Source of the DNA: Streptomyces cavernae
GTDB taxonomy: Bacteria > Actinomycetota > Actinomycetes > Streptomycetales > Streptomycetaceae
Length of the DNA stretch: 64,000 nt
Assembly (NCBI RefSeq): GCF_004023625.1
Contig: NZ_RPDJ01000028.1
Coordinates: 1 to 64,000 of the forward strand
Direction of reading: 5' to 3'
Both the position numbers and the translations under genes were made by a program. Below the pieces are notes generated by a model that was given only the letters and a program-made list of their open reading frames with translations, was not told the DNA's origin and ran no database searches. Of the stretch, positions 49,136-59,600 are shown one piece after another (position 1 is the first letter of the stretch; each line of letters begins with the position of its first letter).

Positions 49136-49980
49136 TACGGCGCTCCGCCCTGCTCGGTGCCGCGCTCGTTCTGGCCGCCGCGGGCACCGCCCAGGCCGGC
49201 GACGACCCCGATGTCGGCGCGGGCAAGTGCCAGGTCGTCAGATTCTGTGTCGATGTCAAGGTGCCCGGCAAGACCGGCGGGGAAAACCAGCAGACCGGCT
49301 CGCAGGACAGCGGCGGCGACAGCAAGCTGAAGTGCAAGTACACCAAGATCGACCCGGAGCCACCGGCCAGTGCGAAGGAGCTCTGGAAGGGCGCCGACCC
49401 GAAGAAGAGCGACCTGTACTTCTACTCGTGTTCGGACGGCGGCCAGAACAACCCCGACGGGTTCGTCACCGTTGCCAACGGCCAGCAACCACAGCAGCAG
49501 GCAAATCCACAGGAGCTGGCGCAGCAAGCCGTCGACTCCATGACGCTGCTGGGCCCCGACATCGACATCAACCCCAAGCCCGGTGGCAAGGGCCTGGTGG
49601 GCATGCCGGTGTGGATGGCCGTGGACCAGTCCCAGACGACCTGGGGTCCGAACACGGCGACCGCCTCGGCCGGCGGGGTCACGGTGACCGCGACGGCGAA
49701 GGTGGCGAAGGTCGTGTGGTCGATGGGCGACGGCTCCTCGGTGACCTGCACAACTCCCGGCACGGTCTACCAGAAGTCGTACGGGCTGAGGAAGTCGCCG
49801 GACTGCGGTCACGTGTACAGCCAGCCGTCGACCGACGGGCAGGGCGGCACGTACAAGGTCACCGCTACCTCGACCTGGGTCATCAACTGGAACGGCGGCG
49901 GGGCGAACGGCCAGCTGACCGAGGTCCGCAACTCCTCGGTGGCCGTGACCATCGTCGAGTCGCAGGCCGTCAACTCCTAA
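49093..49980 (+). CDS. Secreted protein (295 aa) of the pilus cluster
   Basis: GTG 49093 after GGGGGACGAA lies inside the preceding gene. A signal peptide (LGAALVLAAAGTAQAGDDPD) is followed by an extracellular domain rich in Thr, Val and Asn, with Cys at about residues 39, 45, 77 and 119. Not a recognised family, but such exported proteins commonly lie at the start of actinobacterial Tad loci. Confidence 0.68.
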   Translation: MDGHRVDRSKADLLIRRSALLGAALVLAAAGTAQAGDDPDVGAGKCQVVRFCVDVKVPGKTGGENQQTGSQDSGGDSKLKCKYTKIDPEPPASAKELWKGADPKKSDLYFYSCSDGGQNNPDGFVTVANGQQPQQQANPQELAQQAVDSMTLLGPDIDINPKPGGKGLVGMPVWMAVDQSQTTWGPNTATASAGGVTVTATAKVAKVVWSMGDGSSVTCTTPGTVYQKSYGLRKSPDCGHVYSQPSTDGQGGTYKVTATSTWVINWNGGGANGQLTEVRNSSVAVTIVESQAVNS

Positions 49981-50012
49981 ACGTCGCACGAGATCGAAGG
50001 GCCAGTAGGCCG

Positions 50013-50720
50013 ATGACAAGCTCTCAGACCTCCTTTGCGCCGCGACGCGACGCGCAGCGGCAGCCCGACCTGCCTGTCAGTACCGGGACGAAGAAACGAT
50101 CAGGCCGCACGTGGTCGGTACCCGTTCTGCTGGTGCTGGTGACGCTGATCGGCGCGCTCGGCGGGGCGGTCGTCGTGACGCGCGCCGGGGACCGCGTCGA
50201 CGTCCTTGCGGTCGCGCGGGATGTCCCGGTCGGCCAGCAGGTCACCGCGCAGGACGTGAAGGTCGTGTCGTTCGCCGACGATCCCGGTCTGTCCCCGATT
50301 CCCGCCGACGATCGTGCCTCGGTCGTGGGCCAGCGTGCGGCAGTTGACCTGCACCCCGGCGATCTGCTGACCCGCTCCCAGCTGAGCGCGCGCGGCGGGC
50401 TGGGAGACACCGAGCAGGTGGTCGGGGTCGAACTCAAGCGGGGCTTCGTGCCGCGCGACGAGCTGCGGCCGGGTGACAAGGTGGCCGCCGTCGTCCTTCC
50501 CGCCCAGGGAACGGATACGGGGTCTACGGGCTCCGGGTCCGCGGGTAGCGCAACCCCCGACACGATCGACGCGACGGTGAAATCGGTCGGCACCCCGGAC
50601 TCCACCGGCGCGCTGGTCGTGAACCTGGTGGTGGCGCCTGCGGATGGTCCCCTGCTGGCGACGAAGGCCGCAGCCAAGCAGATCGCGCTCGTACGGCAGC
50701 CCCGCCAGAACGGGAGCTGA
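50013..50720 (+). CDS. SAF-domain (CpaB/RcpC-like) pilus assembly protein
   Basis: 235 aa with one N-terminal membrane segment (VPVLLVLVTLIGALGGAVVV, about residues 36-55). Then VLAVARDVPVGQQVTAQDVK and AAVDLHPGDLLTRSQL (about 65-125), the SAF fold of CpaB-type proteins, and a Gly/Thr-rich tail. In Tad systems CpaB stabilises the pilus channel. ATG 50013. Confidence 0.75.
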   Translation: MTSSQTSFAPRRDAQRQPDLPVSTGTKKRSGRTWSVPVLLVLVTLIGALGGAVVVTRAGDRVDVLAVARDVPVGQQVTAQDVKVVSFADDPGLSPIPADDRASVVGQRAAVDLHPGDLLTRSQLSARGGLGDTEQVVGVELKRGFVPRDELRPGDKVAAVVLPAQGTDTGSTGSGSAGSATPDTIDATVKSVGTPDSTGALVVNLVVAPADGPLLATKAAAKQIALVRQPRQNGS

Positions 50721-50725
50721 CGACC

Positions 50726-51628
50726 GTGGCTCTGATCGCTTTGGTGTCCGCGAAGTCGGACGGCACGACTACCTCGGCGGCGGCTCTGGCCCTGGCCAGC
50801 CGCAGGCCGGTGCTGCTCGCGGAGCTCGACATGGCCGGCGGAACGTTGCGCCACGGCCTGTTGCGCGACGTGCCGCGCGGTGAGCACCACGAACGCCTGG
50901 ACGGGAACATCGGGCTGCACCGGTTGCCGCAGGCCGACTGGGAACGCGCCAGCGCCGAGCAGGACTTCACCCCGCAGGTCGCCCAGCACCTGTGGCCGCT
51001 GGACGACAGCGACTACCGGGTCGCGCTGCCCGGGCTGATCGATCCGAGGCAGGCCGCCTCCCTGACGTCGACCTGGCCGACGCTGCTGAACGTGCTGCAG
51101 CTGACGGACCAGCAACTGGGCTGGGACGTCCTGGTCGACGGCGGGCGGATGGTGCTCGAGGGCGGCCGCCTGCACCCGGTGCTCTCCCCCGCGCCCGTGC
51201 TGCGGGAGGCCGACCTGGTGCTGCTGGTGGTCCGTATGACCGAGGAATCCCAGGCGCTCGCCTACCCGATGGTGCGCGCTCTGCAGGACGATCTCGCCGC
51301 ACAGGGAGCCGGGGCACGGGCACTCGGGCTGCTTCTCCTTGGCGAGGGCTACCGGCCCGCCGACGTCGCCCGGGGACTGGAGGCGCCGGTGATGGCCACC
51401 CTGCCGTGGGACGAGCCGGCTGCCGCCTATCTGCGCACCGGTGGACGGATGCCGCGTGGGGTGACGCGCTCGCGGCTGATGCGCGCGGCGCGGGACGTCA
51501 TGGGGCCGCTGCGTGAACACGCCGACCGGCGGCGTCTGCACCTGCAGATGCGTTCGGTCCAGGCGGCCAACCCTGCGGTGGAGCGGATCGTCCAGCAGCT
51601 CGCACAGCGGGGGGTGCGGAATGGCTGA
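50726..51628 (+). CDS. TadZ/CpaE-like ATPase homologue, degenerate P-loop
   Basis: 300 aa, MinD/ParA-like. The N-terminal ALVSAKSDGTTTSAAALALA keeps the deviant-Walker layout, but the nucleotide-binding Lys of GKT is replaced (GTTT), so ATP binding may be weak or lost. VLLAELDMAGGTLRHGL, WDVLVDGGRM and DLVLLVVRMTEESQAL follow. TadZ places the pilus machine in the cell. GTG 50726; the stop overlaps the next ATG by 8 bp. Confidence 0.7.
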   Translation: MALIALVSAKSDGTTTSAAALALASRRPVLLAELDMAGGTLRHGLLRDVPRGEHHERLDGNIGLHRLPQADWERASAEQDFTPQVAQHLWPLDDSDYRVALPGLIDPRQAASLTSTWPTLLNVLQLTDQQLGWDVLVDGGRMVLEGGRLHPVLSPAPVLREADLVLLVVRMTEESQALAYPMVRALQDDLAAQGAGARALGLLLLGEGYRPADVARGLEAPVMATLPWDEPAAAYLRTGGRMPRGVTRSRLMRAARDVMGPLREHADRRRLHLQMRSVQAANPAVERIVQQLAQRGVRNG

Positions 51629-53216
51629 CTGGCGCGGCCAGAACGGCACCAACGGACAGAACGTGGCCACCCGGCTGGGGGGCTTGCTGTCCGAGCACGC
51701 CGCGACTCACCCGTCCGCACCGCCCGCTGCCCCGCCCGGCCCTCAGCCGGCCCCGACTCCAGTAGCAGCGCAACCTGGTCCCCCGGCCTCGGTTCCGCCT
51801 GGGGCCGGGCCTGCCGACATCGCCGCGGCGACGGGCTTGCCCGGGGCGCTGCCCGTGCCCTGGGGGGAGATAACGAAGCTGCGGCAGCAGGTCGCCAACG
51901 ACGTCGACCAGGTCAAGAAGGACCGGCGCCAGGCCGGCGCGCCGCTGGGTGAGAAGGACCTGGAAGAGGCTGTCCGCGCACGGGTGCGCTTCCGCGTCGC
52001 GGAGTGGGCGCAGGAGTGGTCGCTGAGGAACCCGCCGCTGTCGGGCGAGCAGTTGGAGCGGGTCCGCACCGAGGTCTTCAACCTGATCTTCCTGGCGGGT
52101 GCGCTGCAGCGCGTCCTTGACCGGCCGGGCGTCGAGGACGTCCTGGTCGACGGCGAGTGGATGTACATCGACTCCCACGGCAAGCCGCGCGAGCGGGTCC
52201 GCTCCCCGTTCTCCAGCAAGGCGCAGGCCGTCGAGTGGGTCAACCAGATGGCCGCGACGTCCGGGCACGGCGAGCGGCTGCTGTCGTACGCCACCGGAAA
52301 GGTCGAGTTCGATCTGCCGGACGGCTCCCGCGTGGCCTCCACGCTCCTGACCGACGACGTGACGATCGCGATTCGCCGCCACGTGGCGGAAGCGGCCACG
52401 CTCGCCGACCTGGAGGCGTGGGGCTCCGTCGACACGATCGTCGCCTCGTTCCTGTCGACCGCGGTGAAAGCGGGCCTGTCCATCATCATCGCGGGCGACA
52501 TGGCGACGGGTAAGACCACGTTGATGCGGGCCCTGGGCCGCGAAGTTCCCGCTCACGAACGGCTGGCGACGCTGGAGAGCGAGCCTGAGCTGCGGCTGAA
52601 TTACGACGACCCGGACCGGCACGCGCACGTGCTGGCCTTCCGTACGCGGGAGGGCAACGGAGAGCGGGACGCCACCGGTCGGGTCACGCTCGCCGACCTG
52701 GTGCCCGTGTCCCTGCGTTACAAGGCCACCCGGGTCATGGTCGGCGAGGTCCGCGGCGATGAGGCCGTGGCCATGCTGGAGGCGATGATCGCGGGCGGTG
52801 CGGGCTCGATGTGCACCCTGCACGCGAAGGACCCCGAGGCCGTGGTCGACCGGCTGATGGTGCCGCTGGCCCGGGCCGGGCTTAGTGATCAGGCCTCTTA
52901 CCGGCTCATCGCGGCCGCCGTCGACCTCATCGTGTACGTGGACGCGATCGACGAGACCGACCAGGGCGGCCAGGTGCACCGGTTCGTCTCGCACGTGTGG
53001 GAGACGGCCGGCCGCAGCGAAGGCGGCGGGGTGGCGTTGTCGCAGCTCTTCGCACCCCGCGAGGACGGGGACGAGGTGCGCGCCATGCCCACCCGTACGC
53101 CGATGAACGAGCGACGGCTACGCAAGCTGGAACGCAAGGGCTTCCACCGGCGCTGGCTGATCGAGTACCCGAATGGGCAGTGGCGGCCGATGCGCCGGAC
53201 GGGAGGTGCCGCGTGA
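51621..53216 (+). CDS. tadA: CpaF/TadA-type secretion ATPase
   Basis: 531 aa. A disordered Pro-rich N terminus (about residues 30-75) is followed by VLVDGEWMYID, Walker A IIAGDMATGKTTLMRAL (about 290-306), the Asp/Glu region LESEPELRLN, Walker B RVMVGEVRGDEAVAM (about 371) and GSMCTLHAKDPEAVVDRL with the His box. It hydrolyses ATP to drive pilus assembly. ATG 51621 overlaps the TadZ-like stop. Confidence 0.9.
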   Translation: MADWRGQNGTNGQNVATRLGGLLSEHAATHPSAPPAAPPGPQPAPTPVAAQPGPPASVPPGAGPADIAAATGLPGALPVPWGEITKLRQQVANDVDQVKKDRRQAGAPLGEKDLEEAVRARVRFRVAEWAQEWSLRNPPLSGEQLERVRTEVFNLIFLAGALQRVLDRPGVEDVLVDGEWMYIDSHGKPRERVRSPFSSKAQAVEWVNQMAATSGHGERLLSYATGKVEFDLPDGSRVASTLLTDDVTIAIRRHVAEAATLADLEAWGSVDTIVASFLSTAVKAGLSIIIAGDMATGKTTLMRALGREVPAHERLATLESEPELRLNYDDPDRHAHVLAFRTREGNGERDATGRVTLADLVPVSLRYKATRVMVGEVRGDEAVAMLEAMIAGGAGSMCTLHAKDPEAVVDRLMVPLARAGLSDQASYRLIAAAVDLIVYVDAIDETDQGGQVHRFVSHVWETAGRSEGGGVALSQLFAPREDGDEVRAMPTRTPMNERRLRKLERKGFHRRWLIEYPNGQWRPMRRTGGAA

Positions 53217-54136
53217 CCCAGTCGTACCTGTCCGCCCTCGGCATGCTCGCCGGCGCGGTCGTGGCCCTGAGCCTGGCCGGGGTCGTCGCCGCCTTGCGCG
53301 GTTGGCGGCCTGCCGTACGCGGTGTGCGGCCAGGCCGGGTGAAGGGCCGGCTGGTGCGGGCGGTGGACGAACTGCCGCCCGGCTGGCGGGACAACTACCG
53401 GCTGCTGCTGGCCGGGGCCGCGGGTGCGGGAGCGCTGATGTGGGCGATCACCGGTTGGCCGGTGCACGGGCTACTCGCGTTCGCGACGGTGGCCGGGCTG
53501 CCGTTCGTGCTGTACCCGGGCGGTTCCGGCCGTACGGAGGTGGCCCGTCTGGAGGCGATCGCGGAGTGGCTGCAGCAGCTCGCCAGTGTGCGGGCCGGCG
53601 GCAAGCCTTTGGAGTCCACGATCGTGGAACTGGACACGGTTCCGGGCCTGTTGGAGCGTCCGGTGGGCCGGCTGGCCGACCGGCTGAGCTCCGGGATGCC
53701 CGCGCGGTGGGCCTACCGGGGGCTTGCCGACGACCTCGCCAGCCGCATCGGCGACGACATCTCCCAGCTGTTCATGGATCACGTCACCAGCCGCGGCCCC
53801 GGCCTGGCGCGCGCGCTGTCCGCGCAGGCCACTCTGGTCGCCCGGCAGGCCGCAGATCTGCGGGACATCGACGCCGAGCGTGCGAAGGCCCGCTCCGAAG
53901 CCCGAAGGGTGTCCCTGTTCGCGATCGCCGTGGTCACGGTGATCCTCGTCAACGGCTCCTATTCCGAACCGTTCGCGACCCCGATCGGCCAACTCGGGCT
54001 GCTGGTGCTGGGTGTGCTGTTCGTCGCGTCGCTGCTGTGGCTGCGCAAGATGGCTGTGATGGAGGAGGAGCCGCGCACCCTGCTCACCGCCGAGGAACGC
54101 GCGAAGGAGCAGGAAAAGGAAAGTGAGGCGGTATGA
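53213..54136 (+). CDS. tadB: TadB-like inner-membrane protein
   Basis: 307 aa with membrane segments at about residues 8-27, 63-84 and 87-105 and two near 240-285. The cytosolic domain has EWLQQLASVRAGGKPLESTIV and LARALSAQATLVARQAADLRDIDAERAKARSEAR, a T2SSF-domain pattern. GTG 53213 overlaps the ATPase stop. Base of the Tad pilus. Confidence 0.82.
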   Translation: MTQSYLSALGMLAGAVVALSLAGVVAALRGWRPAVRGVRPGRVKGRLVRAVDELPPGWRDNYRLLLAGAAGAGALMWAITGWPVHGLLAFATVAGLPFVLYPGGSGRTEVARLEAIAEWLQQLASVRAGGKPLESTIVELDTVPGLLERPVGRLADRLSSGMPARWAYRGLADDLASRIGDDISQLFMDHVTSRGPGLARALSAQATLVARQAADLRDIDAERAKARSEARRVSLFAIAVVTVILVNGSYSEPFATPIGQLGLLVLGVLFVASLLWLRKMAVMEEEPRTLLTAEERAKEQEKESEAV

Positions 54137-55032
54137 GCCTGTCTGTCCCCGGCATGCTGCTGGGCGGGCTGACCGCGCTCGGCGGCACGCTCGCGGTGCG
54201 CAGCCTGCTGCCCAAGCGGACCCCGCTCGATCAGGTCCTGCGCCGCACCCACGCCCCGGCCCCGCGTACCGCGTCCACCAGGACGGCAGCGAAGGGGTCC
54301 GCGCAGTGGGCGGACCGGGTCGGTGCCCGGCTGATGGAGACCGATGCGTTCGTGACCCGGCTGCCCGCCCGGGACCTGAACCTTCTGGAGATGGCGCCCG
54401 CCTCCCTGCTGGGCCGCTGCGCCCTGTACGCGCTGGGCGGGTTCCTCATCCCTCAGTGGATCATGTTCCTGCTGCGGTTGGGCGGACTGGCGTTGCCGTT
54501 CGTCGTCCCGGCGGCCGCCGGGGTGGGCGTCGCGCTGTTCATGGTTTTCAAGTGCCTGGACGATGTCCGTGACAAGGCCACCGACGCACGCCTTGAGTAC
54601 CGCTACTACATCGCCTCGGTCCTGGAACGCGTCGCCCTGGCCCGCAACTCCGACGCCGGCGCGGCCGAGGCCCTCGCCCGGGCCGTGGAGTCGGGGGACG
54701 GAAGCGCCGCGGTGCGGATCCGGGACACCGTCGAGCACGCCCGTCTGGCCGGGGTCAGCCCCTGGGATGCGCTCGGGGGACTCGGCACCGAGCTCGGCGT
54801 GCCGGACATCGCCCGGCTGTCCGCCAGCTTGAGCCTCGCGGGCGAGGAACAGGCGGCCGTCTACGACCAGTTGGAGGCTCAGGCCGAGGTCGTACGGCGG
54901 GGCCTGCTCTCGGACCGCAAGGAGAAGGCGAACGTGGCCACCGAGAAGATGCACGTGCCGTCGCTGGCGATCGTCTTCCTGATGGCCGTCTTCCTACTGG
55001 CACCGGCCCTCGTCCGCATCTTGTCGTTCTGA
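54133..55032 (+). CDS. tadC: TadC-like inner-membrane protein
   Basis: 299 aa. Membrane segments near residues 5-25, 95-115, 117-138 and 278-297. The cytosolic part has YYIASVLERVALARNSDAGAAEAL and VVRRGLLSDRKEKANVATEKM (T2SSF-type). ATG 54133 overlaps the upstream stop. With TadB it forms the platform. Confidence 0.82.
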   Translation: MSLSVPGMLLGGLTALGGTLAVRSLLPKRTPLDQVLRRTHAPAPRTASTRTAAKGSAQWADRVGARLMETDAFVTRLPARDLNLLEMAPASLLGRCALYALGGFLIPQWIMFLLRLGGLALPFVVPAAAGVGVALFMVFKCLDDVRDKATDARLEYRYYIASVLERVALARNSDAGAAEALARAVESGDGSAAVRIRDTVEHARLAGVSPWDALGGLGTELGVPDIARLSASLSLAGEEQAAVYDQLEAQAEVVRRGLLSDRKEKANVATEKMHVPSLAIVFLMAVFLLAPALVRILSF

Positions 55033-55084
55033 CCCGCCCCCACGGTGCCGTCGAGTGAGCGCCGTGAACCTCTGGAGGAAACCC

Positions 55085-55291
55085 ATGCACACCATCCGCA
55101 ACCGCTTCTCACTCGTGCTGGACGCACTGCGTCGGCACGGCGCCGTGATCCGCGCTCAGGTGAAGGACCGTGGCGCCTCGGCCACCGAGTGGGGCCTGAT
55201 CCTGGTCGCCGGAGGCACCATGGTCGGCGTCGTGTACGCCGCGGCCAACACCACGGTCGGCGAGAAGGCCGCGCAGATACTGGGCTTTTGA
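55085..55291 (+). CDS. flp: Flp-type major pilin (68 aa)
   Basis: Small Flp/Fap pilin: DRGASATEWGLILVAGGTM has the Glu-at-position-5 pattern and hydrophobic alpha helix of Flp pilins. The prepilin peptidase would cut just before the SATEW segment. ATG 55085 has an ideal GGAGGAAACCC site, stronger than its neighbours, as for a major subunit. No prepilin peptidase gene is seen in the window. Confidence 0.75.
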   Translation: MHTIRNRFSLVLDALRRHGAVIRAQVKDRGASATEWGLILVAGGTMVGVVYAAANTTVGEKAAQILGF

Positions 55292-55293
55292 GC

Positions 55294-55710
55294 ATGCCGA
55301 CGACACGCATACGCCCGTGGCGGCACCTGGCAGGCAGAAAGTGGTGGCGGGAGGACCGCGGCGCCACGGCCCTGGACATGTCGATGGTCGTCCCGCTCGC
55401 GTTCCTGCTGGTGTTCACCCTGATTCAGGGCGGTGTCTGGTTCCATGGCCGGTCGGTGGCGCACCACGCTGCGCAGCAGGCCGTGGACGCGCAGCGGGCC
55501 TACGACGCCGCGCCGGGCGCGGGAGAGGCGGCTGCCGGCGAGTTCCTCGCCCGCATGGGTGGCTCGCTGAACGGTGCTGCGGTACGGGTCAGCGACGACG
55601 GAGAGACTGTCAGCGTCTCTGTGGAAGGCAACGTGATCAACCTGGTGCCGGGGTGGAGCGGGCACGTCAGCCAGAGCGTCCAGGCCCCCGTCGAGAAGTT
55701 CCGCCCATGA
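55294..55710 (+). CDS. TadE-like pseudopilin 1 (138 aa)
   Basis: DRGATALDMSMVVPLAFLLVFTLIQGGVWF (about residues 22-51) is the hydrophobic TadE/G-type helix; a soluble C-terminal domain follows. ATG 55294 is 2 bp after the pilin stop. Minor pilin or assembly factor. Confidence 0.72.
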   Translation: MPTTRIRPWRHLAGRKWWREDRGATALDMSMVVPLAFLLVFTLIQGGVWFHGRSVAHHAAQQAVDAQRAYDAAPGAGEAAAGEFLARMGGSLNGAAVRVSDDGETVSVSVEGNVINLVPGWSGHVSQSVQAPVEKFRP

Positions 55711-56159
55711 GGCGTCGACTGTGGCCCGACCGGCTGGAGCGTGACCGTGGCAGCGCCGCGTTGAGTCTCGCGATCTTCGTGCCGGTGGCGCTGGTGCTGA
55801 TCGGCTTCACGATCGCCTGCGGGCGGGTGGCGCTGGCCGAGGGCGCCGCCGACGCGGCCGCGCGAGATGCCGCGCGCACCGCCTCGCTGGCCAGCGACCC
55901 GGCCTCCGGCGAAGCTGACGCGCGCCAGGCCGCACAGTCCAGTTTGGCCAACTCCGGGATCCACTGCGCCGGCATCAGCGTCGAGTTGGACACCAGCGGG
56001 CTGTCCGCGCCGGTGGGGCAGGCGGCCAGTGTGACGGCCACCGTGTCGTGCACCGCGCCGTTGAGCGAGCTCGCGCTGCCCGGCGTCGCCGGGTCCAAGA
56101 CGCTCACCAGCACTAAGACGTCCGTCGTGGACACGTGGGCAACGCGGGGCGGCTCATGA
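55707..56159 (+). CDS. TadE-like pseudopilin 2 (150 aa)
   Basis: DRGSAALSLAIFVPVALVLIGFTIACGRVAL (about residues 13-43) is the membrane helix of TadE/F-type proteins; the C-terminal domain has two Cys. ATG 55707 overlaps the previous stop (ATGA), and the next gene overlaps likewise, so three pseudopilins are made in fixed ratio. Confidence 0.72.
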   Translation: MRRRLWPDRLERDRGSAALSLAIFVPVALVLIGFTIACGRVALAEGAADAAARDAARTASLASDPASGEADARQAAQSSLANSGIHCAGISVELDTSGLSAPVGQAASVTATVSCTAPLSELALPGVAGSKTLTSTKTSVVDTWATRGGS

Positions 56160-56596
56160 CCAGGTGGCGTCGACGACTTCGTATCCCTTCCGGCTGGGAC
56201 CGGGGCGGCATGGAACTGTTCTACGCGGGCACCGTGTTGATCGCGTTCCTCATCGTCGGCCTGGTCATCGATGGCGGGCTGGCCCTGGACCGTATGTCGG
56301 ATGCCGACTACATCGCGCAGGAGGCTGCGCGGGCCGGCGCCCAGCAGATCGACCCGGGCCAGGCCATCACTGGCGAGGCGATCGTGGTCGACCCGGACGC
56401 CGCCCAGGCAGCCGCCCGCGCCTTCCTCAGCAGCGAGGGTGTAGACGGTGACGTCGCCATCGCCGAGGACGGGCAGAGCCTCACGGTGACCGTGCGCGAC
56501 GCCTACCACCCCTACTTCGCTTCCCTGATCGGCGTCAGTGAGATGTCCGTGACGGGACACGGCACTGCCACGTTGCTTCACCAGCCCGGAGGCTGA
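56156..56596 (+). CDS. TadG-like pseudopilin 3 (146 aa)
   Basis: GGMELFYAGTVLIAFLIVGLVIDGGLALDR (about residues 18-47) is a membrane helix; the C-terminal domain is acidic and Ala-rich. ATG 56156 overlaps the upstream stop. Size and order in the operon fit TadE/F/G-type minor pilins. Confidence 0.7.
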   Translation: MTRWRRRLRIPSGWDRGGMELFYAGTVLIAFLIVGLVIDGGLALDRMSDADYIAQEAARAGAQQIDPGQAITGEAIVVDPDAAQAAARAFLSSEGVDGDVAIAEDGQSLTVTVRDAYHPYFASLIGVSEMSVTGHGTATLLHQPGG

Positions 56597-56600
56597 CCCC

Positions 56601-59600
56601 ATGCCCCACTCCCCCACGTCCGTGCGCCGCCAGGACCGCTCTTGGCCACGGGCGGTCGTGCGCGGCCTGTTCGCGCTCGTCGCGCTGGCCGCGCTGGTCG
56701 TCGGTGTGCCCGCGCTGCTGCTCGCCGTCGGCACGCTGCCCGCGACGGTGCCGACGCTGGACGAGGCACGCGAGGTGCTGCTGAGCCCGGACGATGACGG
56801 CTCGGGGCTGCTGGCCACGATGACTGTGGCCGCGTGGATCGCGTGGCTGTGGCTCGTGGTCCCCGTCCTGATCGAGATCGTCGCCGTCCTGGCGCGGCGT
56901 ACGACCCCGCGGCTTCCGGGCATGGCAACCGGTCAGCGTCTGGCCGGGTTCCTGTTGGGCAGCATCGTGCTGGCCTCGCCTGCGGCCGCGGCCAGTGCAG
57001 CCACTCCGGCGGTCGCCGCCACCGCGACCCACGTGCCGTCTGCCGACCAGGCGACGAGCAGCCAGCAGAGCACCCCCGCCCCGGCTGCGGCCGCGGAGAA
57101 GGCGGCAGTAACTGCTGGAAATGTCCGGGAGTTCACCGTCGGAGCGGAGGACACCACCTGGTGGGAACTGGCCGAGCAGCTGCTGGGAGATGGCACTCGC
57201 TACACCGAATTGCAGCGTCTCAACCCGGAAGTGCCCACTACTGCCACGGTGGTGCCGCAGGGCACGACCCTGCGCGTGCCCGGCCACGCCGAGGTACACA
57301 GTGAGTCGACCGACACGGGCATCCGCACGCAGCTCGCCTCCAGCACACACGACGCCCCCAAGGAAGGCGGGGACGTGGTCACCGTGGAGGCTGGCGACTC
57401 CCTCTCGGAGATCGCGGCCGAGGAGCTCCACGACGGCAGCAAGTGGCCGCAGTTGTTCGAGGCCAGCCAGGGCACGGCGCAGCCCGACGGACTGCCGAAG
57501 ATCACAGATCCGGATGTGATCTATCCAGGGCAGCAGGTCACGGTGCCGGGGGCAGCATCCGAGCGGCCCGACCATCCGAGCGAGGGCACGGAGGGCGGCT
57601 CCGGCACCGAGCACTCCGCTCCCCCGTCCTCGGACGACACTGAGCAAGCACCGGGTGCCGGCACGGGGGCTGGTGAGTCGGCGGCTCCCAGTGGTTCCGC
57701 TTCCTCGGGAACGGAGACTCCCGCTCCCAGCGAGTCGAGCCGTCCAGCCGAGCAGCCGAGCCAGGGCCAGGGCCAGGGTGCCGCGCCTACCGGACCTTCG
57801 ACCGGCAACAACGCGTCGACGCCACCCGAATCGGGCGCGCCGTCGGCATCGGACACGCACACGAGGCCGGCGCCCGAGACCCCGTCGGCCGATACGCCCG
57901 CGTCGTCGCCTACAGGTCAAGTGCTGCAGCTGCGGATGGTGCTGGGCGCCGGTGCGCTACTTGCAGCCGCCGTAACCGGTGCTCTCGCCACGCGCCGCAT
58001 GCTGCAGCGCCGGCGCCGCAAGCCCGGTGAGACGATCTCGATCGCCTCGGAGACCTCTTCTGCCGAGGCGCAGCTGGCGGCCGCCGCCGAGCCCGGCGGG
58101 TCGGCCCGTCTGGATGTGGCCCTGCGGACGATGGCCCACCGGCTGGAGGACGAGGCCGGCCTGCCCGGCCTGCGGGCCGCACGGATCGGGGCCCGCACGC
58201 TGGAGGTTCTGCGTGAGGACCTCGCGCTGGAGCCGCTGGCGCCGTTCACGGCGGGACGTGATGGGTGGTGGGTACTTCCGGGAGACGCCGAGCTCCTGGA
58301 CGACGAGGCCGCCCGCGACGTGCCGGCACCGTATCCGGGGCTGGTGACCCTCGGCAGCACCGAGGACGGTGACCTCCTGCTGGTGAACTTGGCCCAGGTG
58401 CCCGCCCTGCTGCTCGACGGCGATCCGACGCGCATCACGGAAGTGTGCACGTCGCTCGCGGTGGAGATCGGGATGAGCCCGTGGGGCAGCGTGGTCGAGG
58501 TCGTCGCCGTCGGGTTCGGTGAGGACCTGCCCCGGCTGCTGCCGACCTCTCGGATCATGCACATGCGGGAGGCCGTACACGCCCTGCGGGATCTCTCCGA
58601 GCGACTGCTGGAGGTGCACCAGATGCCGGAGACCGGCCACCATCCCTATCTGCTGCTGTGCGCTGCCTCTCTCGACGAGGACACGGCCTGGCAGTTCGCC
58701 GACGTCATCGACAAGGCCCGGATTCCGGTCACGCTGATCGCACCGGCAGCTACGGCGGCCGCGCATTTCCCGGATGCTGAGATCCTCAACGCCGAGCTCG
58801 ACGAGCCGCAGCAACTCGACTTCGCCGGTGCCGAGATCACGGTGCAGCGACTTGAGCGCGCCGCGTACCAGCAGATCACCACGGCGCTCGCCGTCTCGGG
58901 GCAGCCCGCCGCACCGGCCGAGGGCCCATGGGAGGACGTTCCGGACGAGCCCGAGCCCGAGATGACGCCCCCACCGGCCAGGGCGGAATCCGATGGCCAC
59001 GCCGCTGGCGCCGACACCTACGCCGCTCACAAAGCCCCCGTGGCATCGGTGACGGTGCACACCGGCGAAGGCGACCACGAGAGCGACGTGTTCCCCGCCC
59101 TGCTGGCCGCGTCCGCGGACCCGGCCGGGCTGCGTCTCCTGCACACCGCGCCGCCTCACGGGAAGGGGGATCCCGACGAGGACCAGGCGCTCGTCGAAGA
59201 CCCGGCAGAGGATGAAGTGGCGGAGGAACCGGCCGCTCAACTCCCGGAACCGGCGAACAGCGAGAGCGCAGAGGAGTCGGAGGCACACGATCTGCATGCC
59301 CCGGAGATCCGTGTCCTGGGCCCGGTCGAGGTGGACGGCGTGGCCGCCTCGGGACACGGCCCGCGGATCGCGCAGCTCGCCGCTTTGCTCTTCTTCCGGC
59401 CCGGTCGCTCCGCCGATGCGCTGTGCACCGACATGGACCCGCTCGCCCCGTGGAGTTCGAGCACCCTCAACGCGCGGCTGCGCGGCCTGCGCAGCGCCCT
59501 CGGCAATGACCCGGCCGGCGACGCGTACGTGCCGCGCCGCCGCACCGGCGAAGACCCGTATCGCCTCTCCCCCGCGGTGCGGTGTGACTGGACGAGGTTC